Assembly (NCBI RefSeq): GCF_963378105.1
Contig: NZ_OY726398.1
Span: forward strand, 1,240,001 to 1,304,000
DNA length: 64,000 nt
Direction: 5' to 3'
Source of the DNA: Mycolicibacter sp. MU0102
GTDB lineage: Bacteria > Actinomycetota > Actinomycetes > Mycobacteriales > Mycobacteriaceae
Part shown: positions 39,785 through 48,496 of the stretch, piece by piece
How positions within the stretch are numbered: position 1 is the stretch's first letter
Layout of the letters: each line of letters opens with the position of its first letter
Notes under the pieces: generated by a model
Told to the model about the DNA's origin: nothing
Seen by the model: the letters and a program-made list of their open reading frames with translations, nothing else
Databases searched by the model: none
Translations under genes and position numbers: made by a program

Positions 39785-41428
39785 TCACGTCGTGAGATCT
39801 CTGCGTCGGAAAGCCTGCAAGCCCAGGCCGATCAGTGCGGCGTCGATGGTCAACAGCACGATCAGCGGCACGACGTGGAACGTGCCGTCCGCGACCACCG
39901 GAATGTGGGCGAACGGTTCGAGGTCGAGCACCCACTGCGGCAGGCCGGAGATGGAGCCGAGCAGATACAGCGCGACGAACCCGGTCAGCACCGCCCACGC
40001 GGCGGGCGCGATTCTCGGGACGAGCCCGAACAAGGCGACCGCCACGGCCGCGGGCAACCAGACCGCCGGCAGTTGCACTGCGGCGCTGCCCACCACCGCG
40101 GGCAGTTGCCCGCCGATGTCGCCGGCGGATGCTCCGTAGACGATTCCGGCTACCAGTCCGGCGGCCAGCATCGCGAACGTCGAGCCGGCCAGTGCTGCCA
40201 CCAGATGGCTGGCCAGCCAACGGTTTCGCGACAGCGCTCCGGCCAGCAGCGTCTCGGCGCGCGTCGCGGTCTCCTCCTGGTGCAGCCGGAGTACGAGCGA
40301 CACCGCGAAAGCGGCCGCGACCATGCCCAGCATGCTGAACGCCACCGCGACGAATGCGTGCTCCAGCGCGGCGGTCCCGCCGAGCCGGATGACGATGTCG
40401 CGGGCGCGGTCGCTGCCCACCTCGTCGCCGATACCGTGCACCACGCTGCCGACCAGCAGGCCGTAGAGCACCAGGCCCGTCGTCCACAGCAGCAGCGCCC
40501 CGCGGTCGAGCCGCCACGCCAGGCCGAACGCACCGCCCAGTGTCGGCGCCGCCCGGCGCGGACCCGGGCGATCGGCCAGCAGCCCGGCGCCGACATCACG
40601 ACGGGCCGCGAGTTGGTAGGCCAGCCAGATGAGCGCGGCGGTCGTCGCCAGGTGCAGCAGCAGCACCCACCAGCGGTCACCGGCGTACGGCCGAACCTGC
40701 AGGGACCAGCCCAGCGGCGACAGCCACGACAGCCCACCCGATCCCGCATCACCCACGGCGCGCAACGTGAAGGCGCCGGCCAGCACGCCGAATGCGGCGC
40801 CGCGGGCGAAGCGGGCGCTGGGCGAGAGCTGGGCGGCGACCGCGGCCACGGCGGTGAACACCAGCCCGGAGCAGGCCAGTGCCGCCCCGAACGCGCACGA
40901 TCCGGCTGCCGGCACCTCGGTCGTCAGTAGTCCCGCCGCCCCGATCACACCGGTGGCCACCGACGCGCCGGACGCCAACAGCAGTGCGCCGGTCAGCCCG
41001 GCGTAGCGGCCTACCGCGGTCGAGTCGATCAACTCGGTGCGGCCGGTCTCCTCGTCGGCGCGGGTGTGCCGGATGACGGTCAGGATCACCGCTACCGCGA
41101 TGAGCAGGTGGAAAATCCCGGCCTTCCAGATGCCCACCGCGCCGAGGGAGTCGTTGTAGACCTGGCCGTACATCGCGCGTTGTGCCGGGCTGGCCATGAT
41201 GGTGGCCGCTAGGCCGGCGCGGTCGGCGGCAGTGGGATAGATCGCCTCGATGCTCGCGATGTAGACGCTGGCCAGCGGCAGCGACAACAGCAGCACCCAC
41301 AGCGGCAGCACGATGCGATCGCGGCGCAGGCACAGCCGCAACAGTCCCAGCGTGCCAACAAGATTCGAGCCGACCCGGCGGTGTTGCGGGGACGCGGGCT
41401 GCGCGACGGCGGTGCTCGCGGTGGTCAT
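39785..41428 (-). CDS. ABC exporter permease (Rv1217c-like)
   Basis: This 547-aa membrane protein with about twelve hydrophobic segments in two repeated halves (LLRLCLRRDRIVLPLWVLLL ...; FGLAWRLDRGALLLWTTGLVLYG ...) matches the tetronasin/anthracycline-type exporter permeases and Rv1217c (548 aa). It forms the membrane channel for the ATPase encoded just upstream. ATG 41428 overlaps the ATPase stop in an ATGA junction, so subunits are co-translated. Confidence 0.92.
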   Translation of the reverse strand: MTTASTAVAQPASPQHRRVGSNLVGTLGLLRLCLRRDRIVLPLWVLLLSLPLASVYIASIEAIYPTAADRAGLAATIMASPAQRAMYGQVYNDSLGAVGIWKAGIFHLLIAVAVILTVIRHTRADEETGRTELIDSTAVGRYAGLTGALLLASGASVATGVIGAAGLLTTEVPAAGSCAFGAALACSGLVFTAVAAVAAQLSPSARFARGAAFGVLAGAFTLRAVGDAGSGGLSWLSPLGWSLQVRPYAGDRWWVLLLHLATTAALIWLAYQLAARRDVGAGLLADRPGPRRAAPTLGGAFGLAWRLDRGALLLWTTGLVLYGLLVGSVVHGIGDEVGSDRARDIVIRLGGTAALEHAFVAVAFSMLGMVAAAFAVSLVLRLHQEETATRAETLLAGALSRNRWLASHLVAALAGSTFAMLAAGLVAGIVYGASAGDIGGQLPAVVGSAAVQLPAVWLPAAVAVALFGLVPRIAPAAWAVLTGFVALYLLGSISGLPQWVLDLEPFAHIPVVADGTFHVVPLIVLLTIDAALIGLGLQAFRRRDLTT

Positions 41429-42330
41429 GCCCGGACCGTGTCGTAGTGACGCAGGAACAACTCTTCGAGCGTGGGCGGCTGGCTGGTGAGGCTGCGCACG
41501 CCGGCAGCGCCGAGCACCGCGATGAGCTCTGCGAGGCTGGAGCTGTCGACGTGGGCGTGCAGTACGGTGCCGGTGTAGCGCACGTCCGCGACGCCAGGGA
41601 TACGGGTCAGATCACCGGGGTTGCGCATGAGATCGGCCTGAATCGACGTGCGGCGTAGGTGCCGCAGGGATTCCAGTGCGCCGCTTTCGACCACGCGCCC
41701 GGCTCGGATGATCGTCACCCGCTGGCACAGCTTCTCGGTCTCGGCCAGGATGTGGCTGGAGAGCAGAACGGTGGCGCCGCGCCGGCTCGCCTCGGCGACG
41801 CACTGCTGGAAGACGTTCTCCATCAAGGGATCCAGTCCGCTGCTTGGCTCGTCGAGCACGAGCAGTCGGGCGTGCGAGGAGAAGGCGGAGATCAGGGAGA
41901 CCTTCTGGCGGTTGCCCTTGGAATAGGTGCGGGCCTTCTTGCTGGGGTCCAGGTCGAAGCGTTCGATCAACTCGTCGCGGCGGCGCTCGTCGATACCGCC
42001 GCGCATTCGCGCCAACAGATCGATGATCTCGCCGCCGGTCAACGACGGCCACAGGGTGACATCGCCGGGCACATAGGCGATCTCGCGGTGTAGCTCGACC
42101 GCGTCGGTCCAGGGGTCGCCACCGAGTATTCGCACGGTCCCGCTGTCGGCCTTCACCAGGCCCAGCAGGACGCGGATCGTGGTGGATTTGCCGGCGCCGT
42201 TGGGGCCGAGGAAGCCGTGCACCTCACCGCCGTAGACGGTCAGATCCAGTCCGTCGAGCGCCTTGACCTGGCCAAAGCTCTTCTCCAGGCCCCGGATTTC
42301 GATTGCCGGCCAATGGTTGTCAGGTCGCAT
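41425..42330 (-). CDS. ABC exporter ATP-binding subunit (Rv1218c-like)
   Basis: This 301-aa DrrA-type ATPase has Walker A GPNGAGKST (42-50), a variant signature YSKGNRQKVSLI in place of LSGGQ, Walker B LLVLDEPSSGLDP and a C-terminal extension ending TLEELFLRHYDT. The Rv1218c-Rv1217c pump exports diverse drugs in M. tuberculosis. ATG 42330 has an RBS (aggggga) inside the 3' end of raaS, overlapping it by 11 bp, so repressor and pump are one transcript. Confidence 0.94.
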   Translation of the reverse strand: MRPDNHWPAIEIRGLEKSFGQVKALDGLDLTVYGGEVHGFLGPNGAGKSTTIRVLLGLVKADSGTVRILGGDPWTDAVELHREIAYVPGDVTLWPSLTGGEIIDLLARMRGGIDERRRDELIERFDLDPSKKARTYSKGNRQKVSLISAFSSHARLLVLDEPSSGLDPLMENVFQQCVAEASRRGATVLLSSHILAETEKLCQRVTIIRAGRVVESGALESLRHLRRTSIQADLMRNPGDLTRIPGVADVRYTGTVLHAHVDSSSLAELIAVLGAAGVRSLTSQPPTLEELFLRHYDTVRA

Positions 42331-42955
42331 CGGTTCCCCCTTGTTCGGTCGCCAGGAAGGCGTCGTACATGGTGCGGTCGGTCATCAGGCCCTCGGTGTA
42401 CAGCTCGAGTGCGGGTAGGACCATGTCGCGGGCGTAGTCACGCAACACAGCGCGCAGATCGGTTGGGTTCTCGTGCATCTGCAGATACAGCAGGAATCCG
42501 CCGCCGTTGTTGATGGCCAGGAAGCGCGCCCGGGCTTTCGGGTCGCGGCTGGGTTTGAGCGTGCCGGCGCGTACGCCCTCATCGAGATAGCCCTCGGCGT
42601 TGTCGATCATCCTGCGCCACAACGTGTCTGCCAGATCGCCGCCGGCCTGCATACTGCGGACAAGGTAGGCCATCATCGACGCATAGGACTCGATCTCGGC
42701 CATCGCGGCGAACCAGGTTCCCGGGTCGGCCGAGCGCATCGCCTCGGATTTGCCGCTGCGGATCTCTTCGGCGACGAACTCGTCGCAGGCCCTGCGCAGC
42801 CCTTCCTTGGAGCCGAAGTGGTGGATGACCAGAGCGGCACTGACTCCGGCGGCCTCGGCGATCGCCCGGATGCTCACGCTGAAACCGTGCCGCCCGAACT
42901 GGTCGATGGCCGCATCGCGGATTTTCGCCGTAGCCGTCAGGTCCGCTGAACGCAT
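42320..42955 (-). CDS. raaS: TetR-family repressor RaaS
   Basis: This 211-aa protein is nearly collinear with Rv1219c/RaaS: MRSADLTATAKIRDAAIDQFGRHGF, the HTH IRAIAEAAGVSAALVIHHFGSKEGL, and LAINNGGGFLLYLQMHENPTDLRA. RaaS represses the adjacent ATP-dependent efflux genes. ATG 42955 is chosen because homology starts there and TAGTGT lies 7 nt upstream; it is leaderless. An 18-bp near-palindrome overlaps -10 box and start, consistent with tight autorepression of the whole raaS-ABC-methyltransferase operon. Confidence 0.93.
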   Translation of the reverse strand: MRSADLTATAKIRDAAIDQFGRHGFSVSIRAIAEAAGVSAALVIHHFGSKEGLRRACDEFVAEEIRSGKSEAMRSADPGTWFAAMAEIESYASMMAYLVRSMQAGGDLADTLWRRMIDNAEGYLDEGVRAGTLKPSRDPKARARFLAINNGGGFLLYLQMHENPTDLRAVLRDYARDMVLPALELYTEGLMTDRTMYDAFLATEQGGTDAT

Positions 42956-42972
42956 GTTCAGTACACTAAACA
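42955..42972. promoter_or_regulatory. RaaS operator and leaderless promoter
   Basis: TGTTCAG-TACA-CTAAACA has 7-bp arms with one mismatch and contains the minus-strand -10 box TAGTGT (42963-42968). A wider inverted pair TGAACGC / GCGTTCA flanks it. A repressor here would block the -10 element and start codon. Confidence 0.6.
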
Positions 42973-43037
42973 CGCGTTCAGTCGGATGTCAAGACCTCTA
43001 GGCCCGCACGTTCGCGGGGAACTACTCGCCGGGGGAA

Positions 43038-43700
43038 CTAGTCGCGGACGGCGGCCAGCAGGCCGTCACCCAGCGGAATCAGCGCCGGGGTCAGCCGCTC
43101 GTCCACGGCGATCAGTCGGGCGGCTTCGCGCACCGCGAGCACCTCGGCGTCGTTGGCCGTCGGATCTCCAGCCCGGCCGCCCAAGGCGGCCCGGTGCACC
43201 ACGACCACGCCGCCGGGCCGCAGCAGCCGCACGGCCTCCAGCACGTATTCGGGCTGGTCGATCGGGTCGGCGTCGACGAACACCAGGTCATAGGACTCGT
43301 CGGCCAGTCGGGTCAGCACCTCTTGGGCGCGGCCGCTGATGAAGCGGGTCCGGCCCGGACCGATACCGGCATCACCGAACGCCTGCTTGGCGGTGCGCTG
43401 ATGTTCGGGCTCGATGTCGATCGTGGTCAGCACCCCGTCTTCGCCCATACCGGACAGCAGCCAGAGTCCGCTGACGCCGGCCCCGGTGCCCACCTCGACC
43501 ACCGCCTTACCGCCGCTGAGCTTGGTCAACAGGCTCAGTAGCGCCCCGACCGCGGCGCTGATCGACCCGACGCCGATCTCACCGGCCCGGTCGCGGGCGG
43601 CCGCCAACACCGCGTCCTCGGTCATGGAGTCCTCGGCGTGCGCCAAAAGTGCGTCGGCTCGACTGCGCGGCTCCCCGGGAGTGTCGTCGGTGCTGGCCAT
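43038..43700 (-). CDS. SAM-dependent O-methyltransferase (Rv1220c-like)
   Basis: This 220-aa caffeoyl-CoA-type methyltransferase has SAM motif I VVEVGTGAGVSGLWLL, the acidic loop TIDIEPEHQ and YDLVFVDADPIDQPEYVLEAVRLLRPGG. The substrate is unknown. ATG 43700 has TACGCT (43707-43712) 6 nt upstream and no RBS, and matches the expected homologue start; the longer frame to 43835 is rejected. It is divergent from sigE. A CCCGC/GCGGG hairpin (43003-43018) follows the stop. Confidence 0.92.
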   Translation of the reverse strand: MASTDDTPGEPRSRADALLAHAEDSMTEDAVLAAARDRAGEIGVGSISAAVGALLSLLTKLSGGKAVVEVGTGAGVSGLWLLSGMGEDGVLTTIDIEPEHQRTAKQAFGDAGIGPGRTRFISGRAQEVLTRLADESYDLVFVDADPIDQPEYVLEAVRLLRPGGVVVVHRAALGGRAGDPTANDAEVLAVREAARLIAVDERLTPALIPLGDGLLAAVRD

Positions 43701-43820
43701 GTCCGCAGCGTAGGACAAAGCCGTTTGGGCCCGCGCACCGGCGCGCCCGCCCGACACGCCCGGGCCGGGGGCCGTGTCCGAACTGTTACCTGGACGTATA
43801 ACCGCAGTGCTCGACGTATT

Positions 43821-43845
43821 CGAACACAGGTTCACAGTCGGCGTT
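43821..43845 (+). promoter_or_regulatory. candidate ECF-type promoter upstream of sigE
   Basis: CGAAC (43821-43825), a 16-bp gap and CGTT (43842-43845) approximate the GGAAC/CGTT pattern of extracytoplasmic-function sigma promoters. It lies about 45 bp before the sigE ATG, where autoregulation would act. The first base deviates from consensus and the gap is short. Confidence 0.3.
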
Positions 43846-43892
43846 CAGTGACAGCACAGAGCTGACATACAGCGATAGGCAACGGTATCGGC

Positions 43893-44693
43893 ATGGAACG
43901 AGGTATGAACCGGCCTCGAGACGCTCGGAATACGAGGGGCCCGTTGCGCGTTGAGCGCGATAGTGCGCTGCCGTCGCCTGACGGCGGCCCTGAGCTGGAG
44001 GACGCAGCCATAACAGCCATGACCACTTTGCTGCCCCCGGTCGCCATGTCGCACCCGACCACCCACTCGGAGCGTTACTCCGACACCGACTGGGTCGAGT
44101 CGACCGAGGAGCCGCAGGGCACTGCGGTGTTCGATGCCACCGGAGATGTGGCAGCGATGCCGTCTTGGGACGAATTGGTGCGCCAGCACGCCGACCGGGT
44201 CTACCGGCTGGCTTACCGGCTTTCCGGAAACCAGCAGGACGCAGAGGATCTCACCCAGGAGACCTTCATCCGGGTGTTCCGGTCGGTGCACAATTACCAG
44301 CCCGGAACCTTCGAGGGTTGGTTGCACCGCATCACCACGAACCTTTTCCTGGACATGGTGCGCAGGCGGGGCCGGGTCCGCATGGAGGCGCTGCCGGAGG
44401 ATTACGACCGGGTGCCCGCCGACGAGCCGGACCCCGAGCAGATCTACCACGACGCGCGGCTGGATCCCGACCTGCAGGCGGCGTTGGACTCGCTGGCGCC
44501 GGAGTTCCGGGCCGCGGTCGTGCTGTGCGACATCGAGGGTCTGTCCTACGAAGAGGTCGGCGCCACCCTTGGCGTGAAGCTGGGCACCGTGCGCAGCCGC
44601 ATCCACCGGGGCCGGCAGGCCCTGCGGGACTATCTGGCCGCCCGAAGCGCCCAGCGTGACGGTTCCGCCTTCGGCGGTGTCGCGGCCGGCTGA
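43893..44693 (+). CDS. sigE: ECF RNA polymerase sigma factor SigE
   Basis: SigE directs transcription in envelope, detergent and heat stress. The 266-aa protein has sigma region 2 at about 95-160 (ADRVYRLAYRLSGNQQDAED, FEGWLHRITTNLFLDMVRRR) and region 4 at about 193-248 (LAPEFRAAVVLCDIEGLSYE, GVKLGTVRSRIHRG). It is closely similar to Rv1221 (257 aa) from GTAVFDATGD onward; the first 70 residues diverge. The start is uncertain: ATG 43893, ATG 43905 or a later ATG at 44019 (MTTLLPPVAMSHP) are possible, as with the multiple starts known in M. tuberculosis. The rseA anti-sigma gene follows. Confidence 0.94.
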   Translation: MERGMNRPRDARNTRGPLRVERDSALPSPDGGPELEDAAITAMTTLLPPVAMSHPTTHSERYSDTDWVESTEEPQGTAVFDATGDVAAMPSWDELVRQHADRVYRLAYRLSGNQQDAEDLTQETFIRVFRSVHNYQPGTFEGWLHRITTNLFLDMVRRRGRVRMEALPEDYDRVPADEPDPEQIYHDARLDPDLQAALDSLAPEFRAAVVLCDIEGLSYEEVGATLGVKLGTVRSRIHRGRQALRDYLAARSAQRDGSAFGGVAAG

Positions 44694-44720
44694 GCCTCGG
44701 CCGACGGTTCAGCGAGGCTC
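44692..44720. terminator. hairpin between sigE and rseA
   Basis: GAGCCTCG (44692-44699) pairs exactly with CGAGGCTC (44713-44720) around a 13-nt loop, starting at the sigE stop. With a TANNNT box (TACATT, 44795-44800) before rseA, it could attenuate read-through and let rseA have its own promoter. Confidence 0.4.
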
Positions 44721-44866
44721 GACGCAGGAGAGGCGAAGCTGGGACCGGCGCGTCAACGCGGCCTCGGGTTCCGCGTCTGTGCGCGGTATCGCGCTACATT
44801 CTTATTGGGCCTTTATTCGGCTCGATCGAGTGCTGATGTGGGTATGCGATGGGAGAGGAGTCCGGT

Positions 44867-45274
44867 GTGACGGACCGCGGAGGTGTCTTCCGTCGCGCGT
44901 TCTCCTGGCTGCCCGCTCAGTTCGCCTCGCAAAGTGACGCGCCGGTCGGTGCCCCGCGGCAGTTCGGATCCACCGAACACCTCTGCAGCGAGGCGATCAC
45001 CGCCTACGTCGACGGCGAGCTGCGAATGAACGCTCACCTGCGTGCGGCCCACCACCTGTCGCTGTGTCCCGATTGCGCGGCCGAGGTGGAATACCAGGGC
45101 CGGGCACGCTCGGCCCTGCGCGATTCGCATCCGATCCGGATTCCCTCCGCGCTGCTCGGACTGCTGGCCCAGATCCCCGATTCCCCGGCCGATTGTGCGC
45201 CTGACGAGCCCACCAGGCCGATGCCTGCCCGGTTCGACGACGGCAAACCTCAAGAACGCCGCAAACGTCGGTAA
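44867..45274 (+). CDS. rseA: anti-sigma-E factor RseA
   Basis: This 135-aa zinc-binding anti-sigma (ZAS) protein holds SigE inactive. The motif H63-X3-C67-X2-C70 (HHLSLCPDC) follows YVDGELRMNAHLRAAH, and the N-terminus VFRRAFSWLPAQFASQSDAPVGAPRQF matches Rv1222. There is no transmembrane segment, as in the family's cytoplasmic redox-sensitive members. GTG 44867 has a gagaggag RBS; ATG 44849 is alternative. The tail is shorter than in M. tuberculosis (154 aa). Confidence 0.93.
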   Translation: MTDRGGVFRRAFSWLPAQFASQSDAPVGAPRQFGSTEHLCSEAITAYVDGELRMNAHLRAAHHLSLCPDCAAEVEYQGRARSALRDSHPIRIPSALLGLLAQIPDSPADCAPDEPTRPMPARFDDGKPQERRKRR

Positions 45275-45361
45275 GGTGGATCTCCAGCGGCGTCAGCGCC
45301 CGGTGATGCTGTGCTCGCGGAGCCTGGAAGCGCCCCAGGGCTGGACCCGGAAGAGGAATAG

Positions 45362-46861
45362 GTGAGCTCCAACAACGAGAACGCCGGCGGTAACCGCTTG
45401 GCTCCGCGACCCGTTTACCGGCCCCCTGTGGACACTGCGTCCAAAAAGGCTTTCGGCCGGCCCGACGGAGTGCCTGGTTCTTTCACTCCGGCCGACGTAC
45501 GGCCCAAGAAGTACCGCGAGCAGGGCGAGTTCACGCCACGTGACCTGCCGCCGGACCCAGTGCTCAAGGAGGCCTTCAGCCGGCCCTACGGCACCGGTCC
45601 CTCGTTGCAGCGCCATCCCGCCGACGCCGGTGCGCTGGGACGCAATGGCAAACCGGAAGGCTTGGAAGACACCGGTGACCCGTGGCGTGACCCCGCCGCC
45701 GGTGCCGCGCTGGGCGCGCCAGCCGTGGTCCCGCCCGCACCGCGGGCAGCCGGCGAGTCCGGTGGCCGGCTCGGCGTGCGCGACGTGCTGTTCGGCGACC
45801 GCATCTCCTACCGTGCGCTGGCCACGTTGGCCGCGATCGCGCTGGCGATCGGCATGGTCGGCGGCTGGGTCGGACGTACCACCGCACAGGTCGTCGAGGC
45901 TTTCACGACCTCGAAGGTGACGCTGTCGACCAAGGGCAACGCCGAGGAGCCGGCCGGGCGGTTCGCCAAGGTCGCCGAGGCCATCGCCAACTCGGTGGTG
46001 ACCATCGAGTCCGTCAGCGACGACCAGGGCATGCAGGGCTCGGGCGTTGTCATCGACGGCAAGGGCTACATCGTCACCAACAACCACGTCATCTCCGAAG
46101 CCGCCAACAACCCCAGCAAGTTCAAGACGACGGTGGTGTTCAACGACGGCAAAGAGGTGCTGGCCAACCTGGTCGGCCGCGACCCGAAGACCGACCTGGC
46201 CGTGCTCAAGGTCGACAACGTCGACAATTTGTCGGTGGCCCGTCTCGGGGACTCCGACAAGATCCGGGTCGGTGACGAGGTGATCGCGGCGGGCGCTCCG
46301 CTGGGTCTGCGCAGCACGGTGACCCACGGCATCATCAGCGCCGTGCACCGGCCGGTGCCGCTGTCCGGTGACGACTCGGACACCGACACCGTCATCGACG
46401 CGGTGCAGACCGACGCCTCGATCAACCACGGCAACTCCGGCGGTGCGCTGATCGACATGGATGCCCAACTGGTCGGGATCAACACCGCCGGAAAGTCGTT
46501 GTCCGACAGCGCCAGCGGCTTGGGATTCGCGATCCCGGTCAATGAGATGAAGACCGTGGCCGACGCGCTGATCAAGGACGGCAAGATCGTGCACCCCACG
46601 CTGGGCGTGAGCGCTCGCTCGGTCAGCAACGCCATCGCGTCCGGCGCGCAGATCGCCAACGTCAAGGTGGGCAGCCCCGCTGAGAAGGGCGGCATGCTGG
46701 AGAACGACGTGGTGGTCAAGATCGGTGACCGCTCCGTGGCCGACGCCAACGAATTCGTCGTGGCAGTCCGCAATCTGACCATCGGCAAGGAAGCCCCCGT
46801 CGAGGTGGTCCGGGACGGGCGTCATGTGACGCTGACGGTGACCCCCACCCCCGACGGTTAG
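45362..46861 (+). CDS. htrA: membrane-anchored serine protease HtrA
   Basis: HtrA is an envelope quality-control protease. The 499-aa protein has a 155-residue Pro/charged cytoplasmic tail (with KKAFGRP and KEAFSRP repeats), one transmembrane helix (about 157-176), a trypsin-like domain with H242 (TNNHVI), D278 (DPKTDLAVLKV) and S359 (HGNSGGAL), and a C-terminal PDZ domain (LGVSARSV ... VVVKIGDRSVADANEF). It is close to Rv1223. GTG 45362 follows a gaagagg RBS, 87 bp after rseA, so it is probably in the sigE operon. Confidence 0.95.
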   Translation: MSSNNENAGGNRLAPRPVYRPPVDTASKKAFGRPDGVPGSFTPADVRPKKYREQGEFTPRDLPPDPVLKEAFSRPYGTGPSLQRHPADAGALGRNGKPEGLEDTGDPWRDPAAGAALGAPAVVPPAPRAAGESGGRLGVRDVLFGDRISYRALATLAAIALAIGMVGGWVGRTTAQVVEAFTTSKVTLSTKGNAEEPAGRFAKVAEAIANSVVTIESVSDDQGMQGSGVVIDGKGYIVTNNHVISEAANNPSKFKTTVVFNDGKEVLANLVGRDPKTDLAVLKVDNVDNLSVARLGDSDKIRVGDEVIAAGAPLGLRSTVTHGIISAVHRPVPLSGDDSDTDTVIDAVQTDASINHGNSGGALIDMDAQLVGINTAGKSLSDSASGLGFAIPVNEMKTVADALIKDGKIVHPTLGVSARSVSNAIASGAQIANVKVGSPAEKGGMLENDVVVKIGDRSVADANEFVVAVRNLTIGKEAPVEVVRDGRHVTLTVTPTPDG

Positions 46862-46873
46862 AAGTCCGCCGAG

Positions 46874-47257
46874 ATGTTCGCCAATGTCGGCTGGGGCGAG
46901 ATGCTGGTCCTGGTGGTGCTCGGGTTGGTGATCCTGGGCCCGGAGCGGTTGCCGGGAGCGATCCGGTGGACCGCTGATGCACTGCGCAAGGCCCGGGACT
47001 ACGTCACCAATGCCACCGACCAGCTACGCGACGAGATCGGTCCGGAGTTCGATGACTTGCGGGCGCCGCTGAGTGAATTGCAGAAGTTGCGTGGCATGAC
47101 CCCGCGCGCCGCGCTGACCCGGCATTTGCTCGACGGCGACGATTCACTGTTCACCGCGGTCGGCTCGCTGGCCGCACAGCCTCGTCCGATGTCGCCGATA
47201 CCGGCCGTGGTGCACGAGCCGGGTGGACCGGCTCCCTTCGACACCGACGCCACCTAG
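46874..47257 (+). CDS. tatB: twin-arginine translocase subunit TatB
   Basis: This 127-aa protein has one N-terminal transmembrane helix (MLVLVVLGLVILGPERLP), the FxxxGxxE-like hinge GWGEML, and an amphipathic helix (RWTADALRKARDYVTNATDQLRD), followed by a flexible tail. With TatA and TatC it exports folded proteins. It lies 12 bp after htrA, as Rv1224 does, and is the last gene of the stress cluster. Confidence 0.93.
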   Translation: MFANVGWGEMLVLVVLGLVILGPERLPGAIRWTADALRKARDYVTNATDQLRDEIGPEFDDLRAPLSELQKLRGMTPRAALTRHLLDGDDSLFTAVGSLAAQPRPMSPIPAVVHEPGGPAPFDTDAT

Positions 47258-47287
47258 ATCCGGAGATCGGGCGTCGCCGTGGGCCCA

Positions 47288-47309
47288 GCGGCTCAGCGCT
47301 GAGAGCCGC
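47288..47309. terminator. hairpin at the convergent tatB/mrp junction
   Basis: GCGGCTCAGC pairs with GCTG-AG-AGCCGC, interrupted by a 2-nt bulge; the core CTCAGCGCTGAG (47292-47303) is a perfect palindrome. It overlaps the last codons and stop of mrp and lies 31 bp past the tatB stop. Confidence 0.45.
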
Positions 47310-48447
47310 CGGTGTCCAGACCCAGCGACATCCCGACCAGTCCGCGCCGGCGGGTGGCCAGCTGATCGGCGATCTTGCGCAGCTCCTTGCCCGCCGCCGA
47401 GTCCGGCGAAAGCACCACCGGAGATCCGGAGTCGCCGCCGGTCACCATTTCGCTGTCGATCGGCACCTGGCCGAGCAGCGGCACATCCCGGCCCATCGCC
47501 CGGGTCAGCCGCTCGGCCACCCGCTCGCCGCCGCCCTCACCGAACAGGTGCATGGTGGACCCGTCGGGCATGGCCAGTCCGGCCATGTTCTCCACCACTC
47601 CGACAACCTGCTGGCGGGTCTGCAGGGCGATCGCCCCGGCCCGCTCGGCTACCTCAGCGGCGGCCTGCTGCGGCGTGGTCACCACCAGGATCTCGGCCGA
47701 CGGCACCAGCTGGGCCACCGAGATCGCGATGTCGCCGGTGCCCGGGGGCAGATCCAGCAACAGCACGTCCAGGTCGCCCCAGTAGACGTCGGCGAGGAAC
47801 TGCTGCAACGCCCGGTGCAGCATCGGGCCCCGCCACACCACCGGCGTATTGCCCTGGGTGAACATCGCAATCGAGATGACCTTCACGCCGTATCCGATCG
47901 GCGGCATGATCATCGAGTCGACCTGGGTGGGCAGGGCGGTGACGCCCATCATCCGCGGCACCGAGTGGCCGTAGATGTCGGCGTCGAGTACCCCGACGGA
48001 CATGCCGCGTTCGGCCAGCGCGACCGCGAGGTTGACCGTCACACTCGATTTGCCGACCCCGCCCTTTCCGGAGGCGATCGCGTACACCTTGGTCAGCGAG
48101 CCCGGCTGGGCGAACGGGATGACCGGTTCCTTGGCGTCGCCGCGCAGCTGTTTGCGCAGCTCGGCGCGCTGCTCGTCGCTGAAGACATCGAGGCTGACCT
48201 TGACCGGTCCGGTGCCGGGCACGTCGTTGATCGCCGTGGTCACGTTGTTGGTGATCTCGGCTTTCATCGGACAGCCGGCAATCGTCAGGTAGATCGTGAC
48301 GTGGACGCTGTGGTCGTCCGCGATCTCGATGCTTTTGACCATGCCCAGATCGGTGATCGGACGCCGGATGTCGGGGTCCAGCACGGTGCCCAACGCTGCA
48401 TAGATGGCGTCGTGCAGGGCTGCAGTGTCATCGTGATTCTCGGACAT
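47293..48447 (-). CDS. mrp: Mrp/ApbC-type iron-sulfur carrier ATPase
   Basis: This 384-aa protein has an N-terminal MIP18-type domain (ALGTVLDPDIRRPITDLGMV, GCPMKAEI), then a deviant Walker P-loop GKGGVGKSS (127-135), DADIYGHS and LLDLPPGTGD. The family scaffolds and transfers Fe-S clusters. The C-terminal CXXC that holds the cluster in E. coli Mrp is not present: ENMAGLAMPDGS stands where ENM...CPHC would be. ATG 48447 matches Rv1229c; TAGACT lies 8 nt upstream. Confidence 0.92.
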   Translation of the reverse strand: MSENHDDTAALHDAIYAALGTVLDPDIRRPITDLGMVKSIEIADDHSVHVTIYLTIAGCPMKAEITNNVTTAINDVPGTGPVKVSLDVFSDEQRAELRKQLRGDAKEPVIPFAQPGSLTKVYAIASGKGGVGKSSVTVNLAVALAERGMSVGVLDADIYGHSVPRMMGVTALPTQVDSMIMPPIGYGVKVISIAMFTQGNTPVVWRGPMLHRALQQFLADVYWGDLDVLLLDLPPGTGDIAISVAQLVPSAEILVVTTPQQAAAEVAERAGAIALQTRQQVVGVVENMAGLAMPDGSTMHLFGEGGGERVAERLTRAMGRDVPLLGQVPIDSEMVTGGDSGSPVVLSPDSAAGKELRKIADQLATRRRGLVGMSLGLDTGGSQR

Positions 48448-48496
48448 CGCAACCGAGTCTAGGGCAGTGCGGCAGGGCCTTTGCCTGTGAGATACG

